Part shown: positions 21,698-32,422 of the stretch, piece by piece | Layout of the letters: the number at the start of each line of letters is the position of its first letter | Position numbering within the stretch: the first letter of the stretch is position 1 | Origin: Gadus chalcogrammus | Lineage: Eukaryota > Chordata > Actinopteri > Gadiformes > Gadidae | Length of the DNA stretch: 64,000 nt | Assembly (NCBI RefSeq): GCF_026213295.1 | Contig: NC_079419.1 | Location: forward strand, 22,776,818-22,840,817 | Reading direction: 5' to 3' | Notes under the pieces: generated by a model | What the model was told of the DNA's origin: nothing | Databases searched by the model: none | Seen by the model: the letters and a program-made list of their open reading frames with translations, nothing else | Translations under genes and position numbers: made by a program

Positions 21698-22034
21698 ACA
21701 ATTCAATTTCAAACGTTCAGTATAGAGCAGACAGTATAGTGAACAACTAAAATTCATCAAATGCATCTCCAGCAGCAGTGTATATTGTTACGTATTTTAA
21801 GAACCTGAGCTACCCACACATAGACCCTAGGAAGCGGGACCAAACATATAAGCCGCAAATACTATACATAGCTACAAAGGGAGCATGACCTTACTGAAGG
21901 CTGCAATAGCTGCTCCATCCACAGGGGGCAGCACCACAGACAAGTGAGGAAGCCGAGGGTAATACGTCACACCGGCTCCTCCCACTCCTTCCGGGCCATG
22001 CGGACCCTACCATAACAGACGGAGCCAGCGAGGG
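21698..22034. other. Unassigned 337-bp spacer
   Basis: No gene, repeat unit or element end is recognised between the minisatellite and the hAT element. Confidence 0.5.
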
Positions 22035-22042
22035 CTCGCCAG

Positions 22043-23250
22043 CAGTGGCGATTTTGGTTTGGAAACTCTGGTGGGGCCCATGCAGGAAAATATTATAACG
22101 CAATCCAGAAATACCACATATTACTACCATCACAAAAAAAACAGTAGCAAGTGACAGAGGGGACCAAAATTGCAGCTGAATAATGCCATCACTCAAACGC
22201 GAATCTGACGACATATATTAGGCTATTATAGCAATAGCACCACCAAATGGCAGCGTTCAAGATCTCACAATATCAAAACTCAAGAAAACAACAACGTGGC
22301 AACAATAAAAACACAACGGCGCACACCCTTTACACAGCAATCAATATACAAAGCCACCACTCATAATATACCAAAAAAAGAAGAAGTATGGTTTAAGTTG
22401 CATTAAGTTTGCAGGCCACCATACTGTACAATTAACAATGAATCTAGCCTGATAGAGTGGTTGCCTATTCAGACCTGAATAATCCTGGGTGAAAATTTAA
22501 GTAAGTTTGGGCTAAGATGGTAATTACCTGTGCTTTAAGGACAGTGCTGTCTGGTCTCCTTTGTGTGGCTGAGGTGAAACACAAGCATTTTTTTCCGCTT
22601 GAACCACTCCTGGTTGAACGATCTATTCTTGTCCTTTCCCTCTTGAATAATGATAAAATCCGTCGGGCGATGTGGTCCCAAACGTTTTATCTCCAACTTC
22701 TGTTCAAGTGCTAAATCTCACATGAGACAGATACTCAACACGATTCATCATTTAATGAATGAAACGTCCATTTGTTGTTATTTACTGTAACAGTAACTGT
22801 AACTGTAACTACGATAGCCAGCTAGCAAGATCTGATCGGCTCCCGCCGTAAACCCCGCCCTTTCTACAAATCAGCCAATGAGAAGAGCTTTGGGGCACTA
22901 AACTTCTGGCCCCACCGCCGAAACAGAAGCGGGCGCTGCGCACACGCTTGCTCGCGCAACAGCACCAGTTTTCTACACTGCAGCAGATGGGGCCATCTCG
23001 GCTGTGCCCCACCGAGCGGAACAGACGAGACGGAGCAACGAACTATTTCACACACAACTACTACACTACAACAATTGCGTTCATCAAATTAAAACTGCGG
23101 ACATGTAATTAATTATAAACAATTAATGTATTATTAACTTATGCTCAATGACATTTTTGAAAAAAAAAAGAAAAGTATAATCGTGCCCTGCACGGCAGCG
23201 TTCTCTGGTGGGGCCGTGCCCCACTGGCCCCTAATGCAAAGACGCCACTG
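22043..23250. mobile_element. Non-autonomous hAT element with 8-bp TSD
   Basis: The ends are CAGTGGCG... and ...CGCCACTG. They are flanked by the identical 8-mer CTCGCCAG at 22035-22042 and 23251-23258, the hallmark of hAT insertion. The 1208-bp interior has no transposase frame. GGTGGGGCC-type sequence inside both termini forms a second inverted segment. Inferred to be a deletion derivative mobilised in trans. Confidence 0.9.
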
Positions 23251-23758
23251 CTCGCCAGTATCTCTCGGCAGCGATTATGGTGCGTTCCAGAGCCCATACA
23301 AACCAGTGGGACGTGGGACTTATCCTACCTCCAACTAAGAAAAAGGCACTGGAATGCCTGTCGAAGTGGAACATCCCACCGTCGAAGTGGAACCTCCCAC
23401 TATCGAACTGGGGGGTGATCGACCTACCCCCACTTCACCAAATTGAAGTCGGAGGATAATGGCGGCGCCCGTGCAGTCACAGTTCGTGCGAGGTAAAACT
23501 TCAACAAATGGGTTAAACTTTGCTTCTCTGCGTGTAGGGTTGTTTTAGACACTGCAATTTTAACACAACTTGTTTATTACATATTATGGAGTGAAATTAT
23601 GTCGTTATTATCTGTTGCCATAAAGATAAACGGTAAAAGTATACCCAGTTACGTTATATAGGCCTAGCGATATGCAGCACTTTTACATATACGGCTCCAG
23701 AACCGTTAGTGAAGAGGTTTTAGTTAGAAGACCGCTATCGTCAACCAATGTTACCCAG

Positions 23759-25265
23759 GGCCCCGTTTCCCGAAAGCGTCGTTAACCTAAGTGGATCGTG
23801 AAGTGCGTCGAAAGGGCATTGTAGAGTTTTCACCGCGTTTCCCGAAAGCATCGTGGGGAACGAACGTCTTGAAAACGCTCGTAGCTAACGAGTACTCCAG
23901 GGGTGCTCGTAGGTACTCGTAGGACGCTAAGAGCATCGTCAGCTATAGCCTCAGTGGCGACACCATCGGACATTCCGTCTATTGGATGCGTTTTATTAAA
24001 ACGCATTGCGCCTTTATGTTCTTAGTTTGGTAATTAATAAAGATTATGAATTAATTTATTAACAAAGATGTTAAAATGGCCAAAATAAAACGGGACAGTC
24101 CAGAAAATGTTTGCGCAGGCAGGGCACTCAAAATGTGAGAGAAAGTGGGGGGATTTGTGCAGACTGACATCTAGCTACTCATAAAACGTAGCATAAAATA
24201 ATATAAAAATAAAATAAAATTAAAAAAAATAAAATAAATTAAAAATAAAGAAATAGAATAAATTATAAAAACCAAGCAAAGGAGCAGGCAAAAGGCTGGG
24301 ATATGGTGGGGATTGGTCACGTTGACGGGAATGTTTAGTGACATGTGGGAGGGTGGAGGGGGTTAAAAAAAAGTCTCAATCACTCTTCGACGCGCATGAA
24401 AACCAGCCGCGTAGTTATGAGGGAGGCCGTCCTCACACCGATCTTCCTCGTCGTCATCGTCCTCAGCGTCCTCCGGTTCAAGCAATGCCACCCCAGCCTT
24501 AGCTGCAATGTTGTGCAACATAGCCGTCACACATATCACGGCGCATGACTTGGCCGGCGAAAACTGGAGCCCTCCGCCTGACCTGTGAAGGCATCTAAAG
24601 CGCAACTTCCACCTCCCGATCTTGCGCTCAACGATGCACCGGGCCAGACGGTGGGCTTCGTTGTATTCCTCATCAATACATACCTTACCCTATTTCCGGA
24701 GGGGCTTTTATAGCCAATCAAATTATCAATCAAGGAAACCCTTATTCGGAATCAGATTAAGTCGGCTCTCTTTGCTGCGCAAAGCATGTTTCAGAAATCA
24801 GCCCATTAAGATAAATGTAGTTGTCACACAAGCTATTTTTAATTTTTTGTCATATGGAATTATTTCAGGGGGGAGAATGCCGTGAAACGCACAGTGCATT
24901 CAGGATTAGGACTGATATATGTCGGTTTCAGCCTAATCAATTGTGTTTTAATGTCTTTAGCATTCATATAATTGCAGTCTATTTTTTTCGTAGGCTACTC
25001 TGCTGTTGTCCTTGATGGGGATATATTTTAACCCTTTTTAACACAATTTTCCTGCGACATTCCTGCGTCTCCCCCTCCTACGGAGCCCATTTCAGCACCG
25101 TGTCAGTAGACAGTTACAATCCTACGACGTCGTGAGTGCAGCGAATGCGCGTTCACGTTAAGAGGAGTTTCGGGAAACGCTCCAAAGAAATTATCGATGG
25201 ATCGCAAGATCCATCGGGAGAATGATCGTACGAGCGAAGATCCATCGTTATCGGGAAACGGGGCC
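23759..25265. mobile_element. Nested deleted Harbinger element with CAG TSD
   Basis: TIRs GGCCCCGTTTCCCGA (left) and its complement (right), with 3-bp duplication CAG at 23756-23758 and 25266-25268. Further GGGAAACG-type copies lie inside both ends. It sits near the left end of the larger Harbinger and is younger than it. It retains only the C-terminal part of a transposase, on the minus strand. Confidence 0.9.
24363..24680 (-). pseudogene. HARBI1-like transposase, C-terminal remnant
   Basis: About 105 codons on the minus strand match the end of the Harbinger DDE domain. They include the segment around the third catalytic residue (IVERKIGRWKLRFRCL), the conserved AMLHNIA helix and an acidic tail. 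Everything upstream, including the two catalytic Asp residues, is missing. I read it as a leftover of internal deletion in the nested Harbinger, not a functional gene. Confidence 0.82.
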
Positions 25266-25368
25266 CAGTGCTGGACAATATGTTAATCAATGTGTTCGAC
25301 TTATCAATGTGTTATTGTTAATATTGTAATATTTCCTCTAAGGAGGCTGCGATTTCGGTAGCAGATAG

Positions 25369-26178
25369 GAATGGGCGTGAGGAATCGATTACTCGAGTAG
25401 GCTACTCCTCGTTACAAATGAACTCGGTTGGTGGACAGGCAAACTCGAGTTTGTATACAAACAAAGTTTTCTGAAGCAAATGTATCCATTTTCTGTGCGG
25501 CGCCGCTAATGCATGCCGTGGGCACAAAGAAAATGAAATGTATCAAATTTCTGTGTGGCGCGTGCCGTGCCGCTTAAAAAGTTAAGAGATGGCGGTTAAA
25601 GCAAAGCGCAGCGAAGAATTGAAATACTTTAAAGAAATAGGAGATCATGAGGTGAAATGTAAAATATGCCAAGCGAAATCGAGCTACCAGAGTACTACAA
25701 GTACTATGCGGCAACATATGCTCCTGAAACACAACGGTGAGTTCGGGAAAGCAGACCCGCAGCAACCAAGTGTGTCGGCTATTTTCACCAGTGCAAGATG
25801 CGTGTGTAATCCCGGCCGTGTATAGAAGGTCACAACGCTGACTACTTCCATAGTCCATTTAATGCTGTTTTATTTGCAGCTTTCAATTATTTGCAATGGT
25901 TAGGCTACTGGTTTTGTTTTTGTTTTTTTTAAACCGTTACAGGCCTTGGTTCGACGTGATTTAAATTGTGAGACGCATATTTATTTTTGTAAGGGAAATG
26001 TGTTTTGAACGTTTGCAAAAATAAATAATGAATACTCTAACTCTGACTTTTGATGGAGAATAAGCATTACATGTTTGGTTGGTAATATTGCCGTTCATCA
26101 TTAAACAAGTACTTGATTGATCCTCGAGGAATTCCTTCGATCACTCGAGTTTGGAATTTACTACTCGTGCCCATCCCG
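25369..26178 (+). mobile_element. Probable deleted hAT element with BED finger
   Basis: Inverted ends sharing the ATGGGC core (GGAATGGGCGTGAG on the left, complement of CGGGATGGGCACGAGTA on the right) enclose about 810 bp. The interior encodes a BED-type zinc finger on the plus strand. GATTACTCGAG and CACTCGAG segments repeat inside both termini. I could not find a convincing 8-bp duplication, so the boundaries are approximate. Confidence 0.6.
25589..25825 (+). pseudogene. BED zinc-finger N terminus of a hAT transposase (truncated)
   Basis: A 78-codon frame starting at ATG. Residues 23-50 form a BED finger: CKIC, then MRQHMLLKH, giving Cys2-His2 ligands. This is the DNA-binding N terminus usual for hAT transposases. 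No dimerisation or catalytic domain follows; the frame stops soon after the finger. It is the 5' remnant of a transposase in an internally deleted element. A short host BED protein is unlikely. Confidence 0.7.
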
Positions 26179-26337
26179 AGACTAGCCTACTCATTTGTTG
26201 TGATCAGGCGGGTGTTCAAACGTTTGCGATTAGATGTTGCTCTTTTGATGCATAGCCTACATTGTCATGCTGTTGCTCTTCTGTAGATTGTCATGCAACG
26301 TTATTTTAATGTTTCCATCAACTAAATTACGTTTCCA

Positions 26338-27332
26338 TTGACTAAATTAAATCTGTCAGTGTTTTTAGATGAGGGGATGAACGCCTTCCTAGATGAAGAA
26401 AGATCCCAACCCCTCATGGGACCTCTATACCAGCAGGATTATGACCGGAATGCCTACTTCCTTGATGAAGCCTGTACGGTCAGTGTTCAAATTGTCCTTC
26501 CAGGTAGGTCATGGAGCAGATCTAAATCATTTTCAGCAAAAGAATCATGAGAATAGCAAAGACAAAGTCACCACATCCTCGATTCCTGACAGAAACTGAG
26601 AGGGAGACAGGGACAGAGGACCATGGAGAGGAGAGTATGGAGGAAGAGTCCAGCAGCTCAAGTGCATCATAGATGCAATGCAATGATAACTTTACTCGAG
26701 AGCATACGCTCTTTCTTATTGATTTAATGAGGAGACACCTAGAGGCAAATGGGAGTGAACTCCCTCAGACCCTGGCAGAGCTTAATAGCAGGATAAAACA
26801 TGGAAAAGGCTCAAAGAAACATATGTGGGGGGAAATGGCTGGTCAGCTGTCAGACCATTTTGGTCAGATATTTGATCCTGCACGGCTCAATAGAAAATGG
26901 AACACCTTTGTAGATGGGTATAAAAAAATTAAGGATAATAACAGGAGCACAGGGAGGGGAACAATTCTCTTCAAATTGTATAATGAAATGGATGCTCTTT
27001 TGGGGGCAAACCATGATGTCGAGTTCCCAGTTATTGGAACTTCAGAGGGCATCCAGATTCGCAGGTCTGATCTGGTCAATGACGGTGGGTAGTTACTTGC
27101 AGCCAGCCCATCTCCACAGGGTAGCATAGCTAGCACAGTGAGCCCAGCACCGAGCACAGTGAGCCCAGCACCGAGCACAGTGAGCACACCTAGCAGCAAT
27201 GTGACCTTGTGGAATTACTCAAGAGTGTCAGAGTCTGCCAATGAAAGGAGGCACAGTGAATTATTAATTCAAATGAAACAGGCTCAGACCTCCTTTGAAG
27301 TTCTAATGAGAGAATATCTTAACAAGTCTTAA
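26338..27332 (+). pseudogene. Harbinger Myb/SANT-like accessory protein, interrupted by two TAG codons
   Basis: A probable short first exon (26338-26503, with GTAGGT donor context) precedes the main frame. That frame runs from an ATG at 26547 to a stop after 27329, and is cut by in-frame TAG codons at 26670-26672 and 27090-27092. The middle segment (26673-27089) holds a trihelix/Myb-SANT domain (FTREHTLFLIDLM, MWGEMAGQL, LNRKWNTFVDGYKKI). The last segment is Pro/Ser-rich repeats and a coiled-coil-like tail (ESANERRHSELLIQMKQ). In Harbinger elements this protein binds the termini and imports the transposase. Both interruptions are single in-frame stops with no shift of frame. I infer decay by point mutation; splicing around them is the alternative. 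Confidence 0.75.
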
Positions 27333-27335
27333 AGT

Positions 27336-27368
27336 GTTGGGTTAGGGTTAGGGGTAGGGTTAGGGTAG
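27336..27368 (+). repeat. Short interstitial telomere-like (TTAGGG) tract
   Basis: About five GGGTTA/GGGGTA units directly after the Myb-protein stop, inside the Harbinger element. A similar short run on the opposite strand appears at 48597-48610. Too short to be a former chromosome end. Confidence 0.75.
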
Positions 27369-27791
27369 TGAACCAAGGTAGTAGTGAGTAGTAATTTCTC
27401 TTGAAAATTTAAACTAGCCATAGCCTACTATACCACTTGTTTGACACATGTTCAGTGCCTATACTACTTTTTGGACAACTTGTGTTAAATTTTTTTTTAT
27501 AATTAAATGTATTGTCATAGCCTACTATACCATTTGTGCCAACAATTTTTTGGACATGCCTGTTAAAAAATGTCAGTTATTAATTTCCAGGGCTTATGTA
27601 TTATGATTTTTCATAACTGTCTTCAAATAAAGTTTTTTTTTACTCTCAAACTGTTTGTGATGTTTCCTTTGGATTTAAAAGCAAGTATGAAATGTATGAC
27701 ACTTATCTCAAAAACAAAGCAGAACAAAGGTTAAGCAGAAATTACACAAAACAGATATGCCCATTGCAAGAACATGGTTTATTACTCAATG

Positions 27792-28682
27792 TCAGATGTT
27801 TTCATCTTCTTGACGCGGACAACCACCTGGATGCTCTTCACAGATGTCTGCAGGACCTGTGCACAGATTATGGAGCATACACGCAGACACAATGAGCATG
27901 ACTTCTAAATCCAGTCTGGTGTTCTGGAGATCTCTAACTCTCCTCCATTTGCACTTTAGTCTACCGAATGCCTGCTCTACCACTACTCGGCCTCTGCTTA
28001 TCTTAGAGTTGTTCAGTTGGTCCTGCATGGTGAGGGCTCCGTTGTCCCTCTTCGGGGTCATGATGAAAGGGTAAGCTTGCCCAATATAGGCACTATCCCC
28101 GAGCAACATGAACCTCCCCATCTTGTCGTTCCAGTTTTCAAAAAAAGTGGATTTTCGTAGAATTCTTGCATCATGCACCTTGCCAGGTGCACCCACAAAT
28201 ATGTCACGAAACCTCCCAGTCTCATCCACAATCCCTTGCAGAACAACAGAGTAATAATTTTTTCTGTTTAAGTAGTCCCCCCCTCTGGTGTGTGGTCTTT
28301 GTATCTTTATGTGGCAGCCATCAATGGCCCCAATAATTCCTTGTATGCCACACTTTGTGTTGAAAGCAGCAGAGGAGGCTGTCTTCTCACAAATGGTGGG
28401 CCAGCTGACAAAAGAGGGCACCATGTTGTAAAAAGCTGAGAGCACTTCAACAATACATCTATGGGCTGATGATTGTGACATGTTAAATTTGTCTGACATT
28501 TCACGAAAACTATTCTGATTGGCCAAATACCACAAAAAAAGTGCAAGCTTTTGTCTCAGAGGAATGGAAGAAGGGCCTCCTGTGTGCTCTTCATTTAGGC
28601 CCAGCTGCTTCAGTAGGTAAGTTATGTAATCAAACTGGGAGTGGGTAATGCGAAGATGTCTGTCAAATGTGTGTTTATCCAT
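27792..28682 (-). CDS. PIF/Harbinger DDE transposase (HARBI1-like)
   Basis: An uninterrupted 296-codon frame from ATG (28680-28682). The N-terminal half carries a helix-turn-helix (PLRQKLALFLWYLA ... MSQSSAHRCI). The DDE_4 catalytic core has all three acidic residues in context: IGAIDGCHIKI (first Asp), LLGDSAYIGQAYPF (second Asp), VVEQAFGRLKCKW (Glu). The closing helix SACMLHNLC is family-typical. It is somewhat short for the family, so a small 5' exon may be missing. It would cut and paste Harbinger elements at TWA sites together with the Myb-like partner encoded tail to tail at 26338-27332. The frame is intact, unlike its partner. It could be mistaken for the domesticated host gene harbi1; the flanking TIRs and TSD argue for a transposon copy. 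Confidence 0.9.
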   Translation of the reverse strand: MDKHTFDRHLRITHSQFDYITYLLKQLGLNEEHTGGPSSIPLRQKLALFLWYLANQNSFREMSDKFNMSQSSAHRCIVEVLSAFYNMVPSFVSWPTICEKTASSAAFNTKCGIQGIIGAIDGCHIKIQRPHTRGGDYLNRKNYYSVVLQGIVDETGRFRDIFVGAPGKVHDARILRKSTFFENWNDKMGRFMLLGDSAYIGQAYPFIMTPKRDNGALTMQDQLNNSKISRGRVVVEQAFGRLKCKWRRVRDLQNTRLDLEVMLIVSACMLHNLCTGPADICEEHPGGCPRQEDENI

Positions 28683-28858
28683 TTGAAATAGTATTTCCCA
28701 TTCGGTACCAGTCTTGATAATTTGCCGTGGTATAACACATTGGCCAAGTATTGATATTCTGAAAAGGAGAATTAGTTCCTAAATTACGGACAGATTTAAA
28801 AAAATTGAATGCCACATCAAAATACAATACCAAACACCAGAGGGGGGGCACTACTTAA

Positions 28859-30659
28859 AGGTTGCGTAGGTGATTCGCTTTTTTGGCCATTTTTGCAAAA
28901 TTACTTGAAATCCTTATCATAACCCGCTTACAGCCACTGATTAGAAGTACTGACATGAAAATTAAACTTGTCAATCATCTGTGGAACGGCAGGGCTCGAA
29001 AAACTCATTTCCATTGCCACAGAGTTTCATTGGACAGTAAGTACGTCAATAAAACGGTCGTACTGCACTCCCCCTCCCCCCCTCCTCGCGCGCGACCCCT
29101 TCGTGCAGTACTCGTGACCCAGAGCAAGCTCCTGTTTGTTGTTATCCTGCGGTATCTACTGGAACTAGTTAATCCACATTTGGACCTAGCAGTAGAAGAC
29201 AATTTCCATGGCAGACAAGACGCCACCATCCCCACCACCACCACCACCACCACCAGCAAAGAGAAGGAAAACTCTTTTTCAGAGAGTAATTGATAATAAA
29301 AACGCTGAAAGAGAAAAACTGAAATCAAGAATAATCCTAGGCGCAGCTTTTGAACGTTTGCGGCAACTGAAGGACGAGAAGGGTCTAAAAACCGATGCTT
29401 GTGTGGCGGTTGACCTAGTTTCAAAGTTTATACCGTTTATACTCGGTAATACCGGTGTTGAGACGAGTGTATTACTCGGTGTGAAAATGTCCACACCGTG
29501 GCAACCCTAGTGAAAACCAGGACTTCCAATACAATTATATGAAACAAACATACCATTTCTAAAAATAGTAATGATTTATGTGACCGTTTAATGTTTATAA
29601 CATCTGGTGCAACCATAGCCGCGAGAACGTATTCTCAGCAGGGGGTGCTGGGGAAAAAAACCCGGCCTGCACTAGACTCGCAACTCGTCACATTGATAAA
29701 AAAAGATATATAGCAGCGCAGCTCAATTACACCAGTGCATGCGCGCACAGTTGAAAATCGATCGTTGTATTCACTTCCTTCACACCATGGTTCACATCCA
29801 GCTGCTCACAGAACAAGTTTAGCGCACCACCGCTACCCTCACACTTTTTCATATAACCTTTTTTCAGCACTAGGACATATGAGCATTAAATAAATGCTGG
29901 GTCTCAACATGCCTTGGACAGCAGCGAGGATGACTCGCTTTGCCACGGGCCGAAACAGTTCGGAGCGACCACAGCCATAGCGAACACAGCGGGGCAGAGG
30001 AGTGTCAGGAAGTCTTTGGTGTACACATCAGTACGGCCTATTTGCACTACTGTTTAGTGGCAATGCAGTGTTTTATTCTATGCCTTTTTATTTTCGTATA
30101 TTATTTCAATTAATACAATTTATTTATTTATGAAATCAAGATCTGGTCTTCAAATCTTTTTTCCAAATATAGGTCGTATTACAATGGGGTTTGTGTTTAT
30201 ATTCGGACCAATACGGTACAGCGGACGCTCACATGACGTTAAGCATTTCCTGGTGCATAATGTGACGCTTCAGAACCTAAAATCCCGTTTCTCCCCGTTG
30301 ATACGACAACACATAACCGGCGTTTTCAGAAATCTCCACTTTGGCCGGAGTTTTTAGAAATGATCGTTTTCTGTGATAAGACAGGGCCTCGGACAGGGGG
30401 TGTTGCAGCACTCCCAAAACCCCTACTTCCCGCGGTACTGGGTGCAATTTACAGCTGAATGTAGTGCCATGTTGTTAAATGAAAACCTACGCTAGCCTGG
30501 CTCGCTCTCGCGCATCTCTGTTCGCGCTCGTGCATGATTGCGCGTCCAGGTACTTGGAATGGGTGGAGTCAGAGTCAGCGTTGAAGGAGAGGGGGTAGGA
30601 CCGTTTGAGTTGTGCGTTTTCAAAATCTGCTGGCGTTTCGCAAATCGCGTACCCAACCT
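28859..30659 (+). mobile_element. Nested TTAA-target DNA transposon (Kolobok-like)
   Basis: The ends AGGTTGCGTAGGTGATTCGC and the imperfect complement (GCAAATCGCGTACCCAACCT) are inverted and flanked by TTAA at 28855-28858 and 30660-30663. TTAA targets are used by piggyBac and Kolobok. The short ORF inside resembles, from memory, a leader peptide common in fish Kolobok-type repeats, so I lean to that family. It is inserted inside the Harbinger at 23278-31133 and is younger than it. Confidence 0.7.
29208..29510 (+). CDS. 100-codon TE-associated ORF with Lys/Arg-rich N terminus
   Basis: Starts at ATG 29208. Residues 6-16 are a polyproline run, followed by a basic KRRKTLFQRV stretch and a helical motif ILGAAFERLRQLKDEKGLKTDACVA. 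I recognise this motif only as recurring near the 5' end of fish DNA-transposon genes. The remaining catalytic exons are not visible, so it is probably the first exon of a deleted transposase. Function unknown. Confidence 0.5.
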   Translation: MADKTPPSPPPPPPPPAKRRKTLFQRVIDNKNAEREKLKSRIILGAAFERLRQLKDEKGLKTDACVAVDLVSKFIPFILGNTGVETSVLLGVKMSTPWQP

Positions 30660-31136
30660 TTAACAGGAAGAATAACAACTCTGTTGTTGTAATATTGATT
30701 GACATTACATCAGGACAAATTTTGTTGTATAAACATGCAGTTTGTTTACTGTCATACAGTTTTGTGCCGTTTAATAGGGGAAGGGGTGTAAGAAGACAAC
30801 ACGTAGCCTAGCCAAATGGATAGACATATATTTTTCTTTAGACGTTTTTTACTTTTTCAAAAGAAAATTGCAATGAGGAAGGCTACAGTGCATAATTACC
30901 TCATCCGTCGTTTGGCTTCTTCCATCTCGTTTGTGTATGTAAGTACAGTTAATTGATGACAGTCAAAATGCCTCTTCAAAAACAAAGCGAGTATCAGCTT
31001 TTCGCGGTGGTCGTCCATGTTTTCTGCTTACATCCCACTTCAAAGCCTGGAACGCTGTGAAGTAGGAGCTAGTACAGTTCAGGTAGGATAAGTCCCACCT
31101 CCCACTGGTTTGGGTGGGCTCTGGAACGCACCATTA

Positions 31137-31378
31137 GACAAGGGTTAATGTTTATGATCAGCTAGGAGACGCTCAGCACGTGCAAGACCAACACATTCTC
31201 ACTCCGAATGCGTCGATTTTTGACGAACGGTCGGTGACTTTGGCTTCAGTTTCTGACGCAAAAGGGTACCCTTGTGCTTCTTTTTTCGACGCATGGGGTT
31301 TTCAACTCGTTACAATGTAACCCCTTCACGGGAGACCCGACGGCTGCACATAGAGACGCTATGAGCATTCATCCCATT
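31137..31378. other. Repeat-like spacer between Harbinger and the Gypsy gag
   Basis: Contains motifs such as GTCGATTTTTGACG and CACGGGAGACCCGACGG that look like an interspersed fish repeat of unknown class. No coding potential seen. Confidence 0.35.
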
Positions 31379-31424
31379 GGCTAACGCAGGACTACTTCGC
31401 TCACGAAGTAGTCCTGCGTTAGCC
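31379..31424. repeat. Perfect palindrome, 21-nt arms with 4-nt loop
   Basis: Arms 31379-31399 and 31404-31424 are exact reverse complements (GGCTAACGCAGGACTACTTC is the start of the left arm). The loop is CTCA. It lies exactly at the point where the gag reading frame ends. Confidence 0.95.
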
Positions 31425-32333
31425 AGTGATGCTGCCAAGGAAGATTGCATCGTCCTCCTCTTCTTCAACTTCATGCACAGATTTTGGTGCTCTGCACACG
31501 CGACTGTAGTGACCCATTTTGCCACATGCATGGCATTTACTTTCATTTGCAGGACAATCTCGTGCAGGATGAGATGGAGTACTGCCACATTTGTAACACT
31601 GCGCTTTCCCTATGCTATTTCGGGCATTGTGTGGCTCATTTACGTGCTGAGGTTTGTTTGTAGCAGGCTTGCTGGTCTTGAGCATTCTGACCCTATCCAC
31701 AGACTTAGCATCACTTGCCTGTTTTCTGGTGTCACCCCGCAGTGAAACTTGCTGCTTTTTGACCTCCTCGCTTTGGCGTGCCATTCTAACAGCTTTGTCC
31801 AAGGTAAGGTCTGCGTCCAGCTGCATGCGTTCGGACAGCCGGTTATCTAACAGTCCAACAACGAGTCTGTCTCGGATAAGCTCGTCATGTAGCACACCGT
31901 AGCTGCAATGTTTTGCTAGCGTGTATAAAGCAGTGACAAATGAATCTACTAGCTCTCCTTCTCTCTGTATGCGCATGTTAAACTTAGCACGCTCGTAAAT
32001 TACGTTTTTCTTGACCACAAAGAAACTTTGAAAGCCATCACGTACCCCTTTGTAAGTGCTTTCCTGAATAGCCGTTAAAGTTAGCCCACGTAAGATGTCA
32101 CCCGCTTCGTCCCCCATGTAGTATATCAATGTATTGACTTGGTTCTCTTCAGAGCTTGCATTTAGGTTACTTGCCAGTCGAAATCTTTCGAATCTCCGGA
32201 TCCATTTATCCCACTCTTGCGGCTTTGAAAAGTCGAAGGATTCTGGTGGCTGGATATTAAATGTAGCGCATGGTCCCGTTGTTGCTGCCGTTGGCTGCCG
32301 ACCTCTGCTGCTATCCTCTTCTCCGTCGCTCAT
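31419..32333 (-). CDS. Ty3/Gypsy Gag protein with zinc knuckles (fragment of a retrotransposon)
   Basis: A 304-codon frame from an ATG at 32331-32333. The capsid-like region has the usual Gypsy gag features (WDKWIRRFERFR near residues 42-53, then helices around VRDGFQSFF). Two C-terminal zinc knuckles follow: CYKCGSTPSHPARDC (one residue longer than the CCHC standard) and a canonical CHACGKMGHYSRVC. Gag packages the element RNA. An acidic tail leads to the stop in the palindrome at 31424; no protease or RT follows. With the LTR at 32423-32588 this is the 5' part of an element truncated after gag. Domesticated gag genes exist in vertebrates, but the adjacent LTR favours a plain retrotransposon fragment. 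Confidence 0.85.
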   Translation of the reverse strand: MSDGEEDSSRGRQPTAATTGPCATFNIQPPESFDFSKPQEWDKWIRRFERFRLASNLNASSEENQVNTLIYYMGDEAGDILRGLTLTAIQESTYKGVRDGFQSFFVVKKNVIYERAKFNMRIQREGELVDSFVTALYTLAKHCSYGVLHDELIRDRLVVGLLDNRLSERMQLDADLTLDKAVRMARQSEEVKKQQVSLRGDTRKQASDAKSVDRVRMLKTSKPATNKPQHVNEPHNARNSIGKAQCYKCGSTPSHPARDCPANESKCHACGKMGHYSRVCRAPKSVHEVEEEEDDAIFLGSITG

Positions 32334-32422
32334 CCTGACCTTCTCTTTCTTTAGTTCGCAGGTTTAAAATGGTCCTTTTCCGTGGCTTCTCCCTCACGCT
32401 AACTACAGGACTTCTCACACCA

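Larger units (their letters stand above)
23278..31133. mobile_element. Two-gene PIF/Harbinger transposon carrying nested insertions
   Basis: Terminal inverted repeats start TGGTGCGTTCCAGAGCCCA on the left and end with the complement of GGTGCGTTCCAGAGCCCA (and beyond) on the right. They are flanked by TTA at 23275-23277 and 31134-31136, the TWA target of Harbinger. The element spans 7856 bp but contains three younger insertions (23759-25265, about 25369-26178, 28859-30659), so the original was about 3.7 kb. It encodes the two proteins typical of the superfamily: a Myb/SANT-type protein (plus strand) and a DDE transposase (minus strand), converging tail to tail. Confidence 0.92.

Noticed and set aside
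27336..27368. Ancestral telomere fusion
   Set aside because: Only about five units, located inside a Harbinger element; more likely random or element-borne.
27792..28682. Domesticated host gene harbi1
   Set aside because: Flanked by TIRs and a TTA duplication together with the Myb partner, so it is a transposon copy.
31419..32333. Domesticated gag-derived host gene
   Set aside because: An adjacent LTR and PBS upstream and a truncation downstream fit an ordinary retrotransposon fragment.
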